DNA from: Spirochaeta sp. UBA5339
GTDB taxonomy: Bacteria > Spirochaetota > Spirochaetia > DSM-2461
DNA: 64,000 bases
NCBI GenBank assembly: GCA_002408085.1
Contig: DHQL01000027.1
Coordinates: 72,488-136,487, forward strand
Direction of reading: 5' to 3'
The number at the start of each line of letters is the position of its first letter. Position 1 is the first letter of the stretch. The position numbers and the translations under genes are program-made. Of this stretch, positions 58,643-64,000 are shown piece after piece. Under the pieces are notes generated by a model. The model was not told where the DNA came from. It ran no database searches and saw nothing but the letters and a program-made list of their open reading frames with translations.

Positions 58643-60136
58643 ATGCAACTTGAAATGAAAAACATCCATAAGAGTTTCGGAGCCGTTCATGCGGTCCGGG
58701 ACGTCAGTTTTTCCGTGGGAGAAGCGGAGATTCACGGTCTTCTCGGGGAAAACGGAGCGGGAAAATCAACTTTGATGAATATTCTGGGCGGCATCCTCAG
58801 GCAGGATTCCGGACAGATCTATATAGACGGGGAGGAACACTCCCACCTTACCCCTGTAAAGGCTTCCCGGCTGGGGATACGCTTTATCCACCAGGAGCTC
58901 AATCTGGTAAACGACCTGAAGGTCTATGAGAACCTGTTTCTTAATAACGAGATCGTAAAGTCGGGAATCCATCTGAACCGGAAGGAGATGATCCGCCGGT
59001 CCAGAGAGGTCTTTGAACGGATGAATCTGGATATCGATCCAACAGTCTTTGTCCGGGAGCTGGATACATCCCGAAAGCAGCTTGTGGAGATCGCCAGGGC
59101 ACTGCTCTTTGAGTGCCGTCTGATCATTATGGACGAGCCCACTACGGCCCTGACCAATGAGGAGATCGATAACCTCTTTACCATTATGCGGGGCCTCAGA
59201 GATGAAGGCATCAGCTGTATCTATATCTCTCACAAGATGCCCGAGCTCTTTGAAATCTGCGACAAATACACCGTAATGCGGGACGGTGCCTATATCGCCT
59301 CGGGAAATTTTGCAGATATCAACGAGCAGCAGGCCACCGAGATGCTTGTGGGCCGTAATATCGATGATGATGTTTTTGACAAGACCGACTGTGTTCAGGA
59401 TGAGGTGGTCTTTGAGGCGGAGAACCTCAGCTGTGAAGGATATTTCAGCAATGTCAGCTTCAAGCTCCGAAAGGGGGAGATCATCGCCTTTACCGGCCTC
59501 TTCGGCGACGGCCGGGGAGAGCTCAGTGAGTGTCTCTTCGGTGCCAGAAAGGCCACCGATGGAGTGATCAGACTGAACGGGGATGAGCTTAATACAAAGT
59601 CCATCGCCAGCGTTATCAGGTCCGGTGTCTCCATGGTTCCCCGTAACAGAAAGGAACGGTCCATCATCAAGGACATGAATATCCGGGACAATATCTCCAT
59701 GGCTTACTTCACCTCCCGCCACAAGGGCATTCATATCAGTCCCAAAAAGGAGTACAGGCGGTATGAGGAGAATCGGAAGGCAACCAATATCAAGGCCGCC
59801 GGCCCTGACCATCTGATTACCTCCTTAAGCGGCGGAAACCAGCAGAAGGTCATCTTCTCCCGATGGTTCGGCCTGGATTCCGATGTCTACATTCTTGATA
59901 ACCCCACCCAGGGGATCGATGTGGGTGCCAAGTTTGAGATCTATCAGCTTATAACAAGGCTGGTGGACCAGGGAAAGAGTGTTATTGTGTTCAGCTCCGA
60001 GTTTCCGGAGATCCACAAGATCGCCGACCGCTGTATTGTCATGTACAAGGGCGAAATTAATAAAGAATTCACCAGGAAGGAACTGGATGAGGTAGAGGTC
60101 ATGTACTATGCCACCGGTTCCAATAAAAGATCCTGA
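58643..60136 (+). CDS. CUT2 sugar ABC transporter ATPase (MglA/RbsA-like)
   Basis: Two ABC domains are fused. The first has Walker A GENGAGKST, a signature-like DTSRKQLVEIARAL and Walker B LIIMDEPTTAL. The second has the degenerate Walker A GLFGDGRGE, typical of this family, with an intact LSGGNQQKV. At 497 residues it is the normal length. It is followed after 14 bases by the permease. Confidence 0.95.
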   Translation: MQLEMKNIHKSFGAVHAVRDVSFSVGEAEIHGLLGENGAGKSTLMNILGGILRQDSGQIYIDGEEHSHLTPVKASRLGIRFIHQELNLVNDLKVYENLFLNNEIVKSGIHLNRKEMIRRSREVFERMNLDIDPTVFVRELDTSRKQLVEIARALLFECRLIIMDEPTTALTNEEIDNLFTIMRGLRDEGISCIYISHKMPELFEICDKYTVMRDGAYIASGNFADINEQQATEMLVGRNIDDDVFDKTDCVQDEVVFEAENLSCEGYFSNVSFKLRKGEIIAFTGLFGDGRGELSECLFGARKATDGVIRLNGDELNTKSIASVIRSGVSMVPRNRKERSIIKDMNIRDNISMAYFTSRHKGIHISPKKEYRRYEENRKATNIKAAGPDHLITSLSGGNQQKVIFSRWFGLDSDVYILDNPTQGIDVGAKFEIYQLITRLVDQGKSVIVFSSEFPEIHKIADRCIVMYKGEINKEFTRKELDEVEVMYYATGSNKRS

Positions 60137-60150
60137 GACGGAGAAGGAAT

Positions 60151-61146
60151 ATGAGCACCAGTCTTGAATTAAGTATGAATAAGAAAAGCAAAGGTTTTGA
60201 TTTTAAGAGATTTATTATCAACCACAACTATATCCTGTCCCTGATTTTGATGCTGCTGATCGGGAGAATCGCCAGTGACCAGTTCCTCTCCTTTCCCAGT
60301 CTGATGAACCTGATGCGGTCTTCCGTTTTTATCGGCATCATCGCCCTGGGGATGTCTCTGGTAATTATTTCGGGAAATATCGATCTGTCAGTAGGGTCTA
60401 TTCTGGCCCTGTCCGCAGCCATAGGGGTCGTTGTTTTCAACACCACCCAGAATATGCTGCTGACCCTTGTTATGTGTATGTTTCTTGGGGCCCTGATGGG
60501 ATTCTTTAACGGGATCTTTGTGGGTGTGGCAAAGGTGGCTTCCTTTATTGTGACCCTGGCTACACTGACGGCCTTCCGCTCCATTACCATTCAGTTCGGA
60601 GACGGAGGTCCCCAGATCGTCAACCACGAAATCTACTTCGATACCCTTAGAAAGCTGGGATACGGCAAGCTCGGACCCTTTCCCTACCTGGTTCTGATCT
60701 TTGTGGGCATCACCTGCGCCGTATGGTACCTGATGAACCGGACAAAGTTCGGCCGTTATGTCTATGCGGTAGGCTCCAATGAGAAGGCCGCCAGGCTGAC
60801 TGGTATCAAGGTGGAGTATATCAAGGTGATGATCTTTACAATCACCGGGCTTCTGACCGGAATCGCCGCCTTCCTCTACATTGCCCGTTTCGGTTCTGTT
60901 GATGTGGCCACGGCGGGTAAGGGATTTGAGCTGGATGTTATTGCCGCCGTTGCCATCGGTGGAACCTCCATGGCTGGTGGACGGGGATTTATTCAGGGAA
61001 GCTTCTTCGGAGCCATTATCCTCTTTGCCATCGACGCCATCCTGTCGGCCTTCCAGGTTCCCGCCTTTGTAACTGACTTTATCAAGGGAGTGCTGATTCT
61101 GGGCGCCGTACTCCTGCAGAAGGCCCTGGACAGAAACGCCGAATAA
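60151..61146 (+). CDS. CUT2 sugar ABC transporter permease
   Basis: The RbsC/XylH-like permease contains eight to ten hydrophobic segments. Family motifs include MSLVIISGNIDLSVGSILALSAA, AVGSNEKAARLTGI and AVAIGGTSMAGGRG. The length of 331 residues is normal. It is the last gene of the operon and is followed by a strong terminator. Confidence 0.95.
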   Translation: MSTSLELSMNKKSKGFDFKRFIINHNYILSLILMLLIGRIASDQFLSFPSLMNLMRSSVFIGIIALGMSLVIISGNIDLSVGSILALSAAIGVVVFNTTQNMLLTLVMCMFLGALMGFFNGIFVGVAKVASFIVTLATLTAFRSITIQFGDGGPQIVNHEIYFDTLRKLGYGKLGPFPYLVLIFVGITCAVWYLMNRTKFGRYVYAVGSNEKAARLTGIKVEYIKVMIFTITGLLTGIAAFLYIARFGSVDVATAGKGFELDVIAAVAIGGTSMAGGRGFIQGSFFGAIILFAIDAILSAFQVPAFVTDFIKGVLILGAVLLQKALDRNAE

Positions 61147-61197
61147 GTTTGATAAATGCAGTTAGGGCTGCTGCAGTTCTGGCTGCTGGAGTCCGAC

Positions 61198-61228
61198 AAA
61201 AAAGACCCGGAGCGATCCGGGTCTTTTT
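61198..61228. terminator. Strong terminator after the ABC operon
   Basis: AAAAAGACCCGGA-GCGA-TCCGGGTCTTTTT is a perfect 13-bp stem with A and T tracts on each side, between the permease and the convergent tRNA-Ser. Confidence 0.94.
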
Positions 61229-61268
61229 GCTTTCTGATTATACACTTACTGATTCAACAGAATTAAAA

Positions 61269-61355
61269 ACGGAGAGGGGGGGATTCGAACCCCCGGTACT
61301 GCAAGCAGTACGCCTGATTTCGAATCAGGACCGTTCGACCGCTCCGGCACCTCTC
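61269..61355 (-). tRNA. tRNA-Ser (CGA)
   Basis: On the minus strand acceptor GGAGAGG pairs with CCTCTCC; the anticodon stem CCTGA/TCAGG encloses TTCGAAA, giving CGA; a long variable arm (GTACTGCTTGCAGTAC) and the T loop TTCGAAT complete the class II structure. The discriminator is G, and CCA is not encoded. Confidence 0.97.
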
Positions 61356-61410
61356 CATCTGTTTAAAGGCCTATTATAACCCCGCTTTCGGGGGTATCTC
61401 AACTACAATT

Positions 61411-62397
61411 TTAATCTGTGAAAATCTCGTTATACCGGCCGGCCCAGTAGGAGATGATGATATCCGACCCCGCCCGGTCCATGGCGGCAACAGACTCCCT
61501 GACCATGGCCTTCAGATCTCCCCATCCCCTCTCGGCGGAGGCGATCATCATGGAGTACTCTCCGCTTACATTGTAACAGGCCAGGGGGAGCTCAGTTCTC
61601 TCTCTAATCTCTTTTATTATATCAAGATACATAAGAGCCGGTTTTACCATCAGGATGTCCGCACCCTCGTTTTCATCAAGAAGACTCTCCCTGACAGCCT
61701 GACGCTTGTCGCGGTAGGATTGCTGGTAGCCCTGGCGGTCTCCCTTGCCCGGAGCGGACTGCTCGGCATCCCGGAAGGGGCCGTACATGGAAGAGGCGAA
61801 TTTGGTGGAGTAGCTCATCAGCAGGGTATCCTTAAAACCCTCACCGTCCAGGGCGCTCCGGATGGCCTGAACCTGACCGTCCATCATGGCGCTGGGGGCC
61901 ACACAGTCGGCTCCCGCCTCGGCATGGGAGAGGGCTGTCCGGGCCAGCTGCTCCAGAGCCCCGTCATTGTCCACATCTCCCGACCCGGTAAGAGGGCCGC
62001 AGTGGCCGTGGGAGGTATAGGCGCAGAGGCAGACATCGGTCATCACCGTCAGTTCAGGGAACTCCTTTTTCAGAACCCTTACCGCCTGCTGAACGGAACC
62101 GGTGGAGCAGCAGGCCTCGGTGCCGCTGCCGTCCTTCTTCTCCTCCTCAGTCAGACCGAAGAGAAGAACGCCTCCGATTCCGGCCTTGACCGATGCTTCC
62201 ACCTCACGGCAGAGGGTGTCCGGGCTGAGGCGGTACTGTCCGGGCATGGCGTCGATGGCCTCTCTCTTTCCGGAGCCTTCTGCCACGAAGAGGGGCCAGA
62301 TAAACTTCTCGGGTCCCGGTAGGGGGGCATCAAAGAGTCTTCTTATGGACCGGCTCTGTCTGAGCCGTCTCATACGAATATCGGGATAACCTTTCAT
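61411..62397 (-). CDS. hemB: Delta-aminolevulinic acid dehydratase (porphobilinogen synthase)
   Basis: HemB condenses two aminolevulinates to porphobilinogen. It has the zinc-type metal loop (DVCLCAYTSHGHCG), and both catalytic lysines (MSYSTKFASSMYG and MVKPALMYLD). The length is 328 residues. Its ATG overlaps the stop of the upstream HemC-CobA-HemD fusion in the ATGA form, so all tetrapyrrole steps are in one operon. Confidence 0.97.
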   Translation of the reverse strand: MKGYPDIRMRRLRQSRSIRRLFDAPLPGPEKFIWPLFVAEGSGKREAIDAMPGQYRLSPDTLCREVEASVKAGIGGVLLFGLTEEEKKDGSGTEACCSTGSVQQAVRVLKKEFPELTVMTDVCLCAYTSHGHCGPLTGSGDVDNDGALEQLARTALSHAEAGADCVAPSAMMDGQVQAIRSALDGEGFKDTLLMSYSTKFASSMYGPFRDAEQSAPGKGDRQGYQQSYRDKRQAVRESLLDENEGADILMVKPALMYLDIIKEIRERTELPLACYNVSGEYSMMIASAERGWGDLKAMVRESVAAMDRAGSDIIISYWAGRYNEIFTD

Positions 62398-64000
62398 ACT
62401 GTCTCCTTCAGTTTTCTTTCAACAAGGTCGGCGGCCAGGGTCATAAGGGCCGAGGGAATATCAGCTTCCCGGGCGGTAAGCGGTTCGATGGTAGAGAGCT
62501 CTCTGATGGTCCGGGCCGTGGGTTCTCCGATGGCAAGGAGAATCTTTCCCTTAAGGGCAGAGCTTCCCCAGTTCTCTATAAAGGCCTTTACTCCAGAGGA
62601 GCTGGCAAAGAATACCGCATCGGCTTCGGGACAGTTCTCTTCTGCGGGAACCGGTCTGTTATCGTAGAGAACAGCGTCGGTCACCGCGCAGCCCAGCTCT
62701 TCCAGAGTCTCTGTGATTTCAGGGCCCGCCATGGCGGATCTGAGGCGGAGTATCTTTTCTCCCTTATTCACGGCGGAAGCGGCGGCCTTCTTCAGCTCTT
62801 CGGCTCCATAGGAGGCGGGAGGGCAGAGATCGGCGTGGATGCCGTACTCAAGAAGCTTCTGTTTCGAGGGATTTCCGCAGACCATAATCTTCGGCAGTTT
62901 TCTCAGGTCAATTTTATCCAGTTTCACAAGTTCCATAAAGAACTCGATCGCCGCCGGGGAGGTCAGAACCACCCAGTCATAGCCTTCAAGAGTCAAAGAA
63001 TCAAGAGTCCGCTCCAGACGGATCAGGGACGAGGGCAGGGGAGTGCCTCCCAGTTCCTCTGTTATCCGGCAGGCCCGGTCCATCATGCGTTCGCTGCAGG
63101 TCAGAAGGATCTTCTTCCCTTCAAGGGCTCCCAGGGCAGTGTCAAAGCCGTAGGATGTGATCTCCCCGGCAATCAGAAGACCAGGTTCGCCGTAGCCCTC
63201 TTTCTCTATCAGGCCGGGGATGGTTTTCAGGGTTCCCTTTACAATCTTCCGGTTCGGGGCTCCGGCGTTGTAGACCACAGCCGCCGGTTCATCGGGGCTG
63301 CGTCCCTCACTTATAAGGGTGTCTATAACAGCAGGAGCGGCCTTCAGTGACATAAAGAAGACAATTGGCAGAGCTGTTCTGGCGGCGGCACCCGTGTCGG
63401 CAATTCCCCCGTCCTTTACCCGGGAACTAATGGCGGTAAATCCCCTTGAGATCTCCCTCCTTGTCAGAAGCATGCCTGTCCCGGTGGTGGCGGCGCCAAG
63501 GCTGCTGACTCCGGGAATGACCTGGTAGGGGATCTTCAGGGATTCCAGCTCCTCTACCTCCTCGGCCAGACGTCCGAAGATGCCCGGGTCTCCTCCCTTG
63601 AGGCGGACCACTCTGATTCCCTTTCTGGCATACTCAGAGATCAGGGCGCTGATCTTCTCCTGGGGAAGGCTGTGACGGCCGCTTCTCTTGCCGGTATAGA
63701 CCTTTTCTCCCGTCACGTAGTCAAGGAGCCTGTTATCCAGAAGGGAGTCGTAGAGGCAGACATCACAGTTTTTCAGGGCTACCAGACCTCCCGCCGTGCA
63801 GAGGGAGGCAGATCCGGGACCGGCGCCCACAAACTTTACTGCCTTAACAAAGAGGCTCCGGATGGCCTGGAAACGGGGGTCACCTGCACGAAATGTCAGG
63901 CAGAGTACGCCCTGGGCCTCGGGGGCGGGCAGCTCTTCCAGGGAGAGCTCCTCTGTGATTCTGTCTGCAAGTCCCAGACGGTTCAGGGCGGCCTTTGCCA
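62394..64000 (-). CDS. HemC-CobA-HemD fusion (partial, 5' end beyond window)
   Basis: The frame runs from the right edge without a stop. Residues encoded by 63833-63999 look like the C-terminal part of HemC domain 2 (AALNRLGLADRITEELS, then LPAPEAQGVLCLTFRAGD). It then passes directly into a complete SUMT/CobA domain (VGAGPGSASLCTAGGLVAL, RLKGGDPGIFGR, PGVSSLGAA), and residues from about 63120 down form HemD (uroporphyrinogen III synthase; WVVLTSPAAIEFF and VFFASSSGVKAF). HemC domain 3, with the cysteine that anchors the dipyrromethane cofactor, appears to be missing between HemC and CobA. A GTG at 63830 could be an internal start of the CobA-HemD part. The enzyme would feed siroheme/cobalamin synthesis. 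Confidence 0.85.
   Translation of the reverse strand, partial: AKAALNRLGLADRITEELSLEELPAPEAQGVLCLTFRAGDPRFQAIRSLFVKAVKFVGAGPGSASLCTAGGLVALKNCDVCLYDSLLDNRLLDYVTGEKVYTGKRSGRHSLPQEKISALISEYARKGIRVVRLKGGDPGIFGRLAEEVEELESLKIPYQVIPGVSSLGAATTGTGMLLTRREISRGFTAISSRVKDGGIADTGAAARTALPIVFFMSLKAAPAVIDTLISEGRSPDEPAAVVYNAGAPNRKIVKGTLKTIPGLIEKEGYGEPGLLIAGEITSYGFDTALGALEGKKILLTCSERMMDRACRITEELGGTPLPSSLIRLERTLDSLTLEGYDWVVLTSPAAIEFFMELVKLDKIDLRKLPKIMVCGNPSKQKLLEYGIHADLCPPASYGAEELKKAAASAVNKGEKILRLRSAMAGPEITETLEELGCAVTDAVLYDNRPVPAEENCPEADAVFFASSSGVKAFIENWGSSALKGKILLAIGEPTARTIRELSTIEPLTAREADIPSALMTLAADLVERKLKETV

Noticed and set aside
62394..63830. CobA-HemD gene starting at the GTG 63830 as an independent gene
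   Set aside because: The frame continues upstream without a stop into HemC-like sequence, and no ribosome-binding site stands out before that GTG.
1..64000. CRISPR array, prophage, transposase, toxin-antitoxin or restriction system
   Set aside because: No regular direct repeats with spacers and no genes of these families were seen on either strand.

Overview
This window looks like a chromosomal stretch of a free-living, probably marine or halotolerant spirochaete (Spirochaetaceae-like). The taxonomic call is an inference. It rests on spoVG in a housekeeping block, paired methyl-accepting chemotaxis proteins of two helical classes, an NlpD-like/RpoS-like gene pair, a CoaX-type pantothenate kinase, many lipoproteins with spirochaete-style lipoboxes, and leader sequences such as VFASGG. 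No phage, transposase, CRISPR array or rRNA is visible.

Positions 1-18.8 kb are a dense plus-strand housekeeping block: rpmA-obgE-nadD-yqeK-LCP-rsfS (ribosome assembly, NAD, envelope); ispE; spoVG-tRNA-Gln-rplY-pth-tilS-ftsH (translation and quality control); then an envelope pair (a TPR protein with DxDxDG-type loops and an HtrA-like lipoprotein protease), lepA, and a GH38 alpha-mannosidase. From 18.8 to 22.0 kb, on the minus strand, lie a DUF115/MAF-family protein and a PpiD/SurA-like foldase. Next come tRNA-Asp, tRNA-Pro and about 330 bp of structured non-coding DNA that carries one of two copies of a GC-rich intergenic repeat; the other copy is at 28.6 kb. A LysM/degenerate-M23 protein followed by a group 2 sigma factor at 22.7-24.5 kb reproduces the nlpD-rpoS order of proteobacteria.

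Positions 24.5-46.9 kb are more accessory: a tRNA-queuosine mannosyltransferase-like protein, a HAD phosphatase, a phosphohexomutase, RNase HI, a divergent qorB/HxlR redox pair with a strong dyad operator, an EctA-like acetyltransferase, two chemoreceptors, ComM, two diguanylate cyclases, a DHFR-like protein, a BCCT osmolyte transporter coupled to an apparently inactive trypsin-like protein, a lipase-like lipoprotein, a small beta-barrel protein and a DUF362 ferredoxin-like protein. The BCCT gene has no ATG, GTG or TTG start for its full-length frame.

Positions 46.9-64 kb hold cofactor and stress genes (coaX, pdxS-pdxT, an OmpA-like lipoprotein, a Pmp3 peptide, katG, selU/mnmH). They are followed by a ROK-regulated operon (Gfo/Idh oxidoreductase, TIM-barrel isomerase, CUT2 ABC importer) whose divergent promoter carries ATAATTGT/ACAATTAT dyads. 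The window closes with tRNA-Ser and, on the minus strand, hemB downstream of a fusion gene that reads HemC-CobA-HemD in one frame and appears to lack the third, cofactor-binding domain of HemC. The fusion runs off the right edge.

Most interesting for follow-up: the HemC-CobA-HemD fusion, the BCCT transporter with a non-canonical start and its pseudoprotease partner, the dispersed GC-rich repeat, and the NlpD-like/RpoS-like pair.
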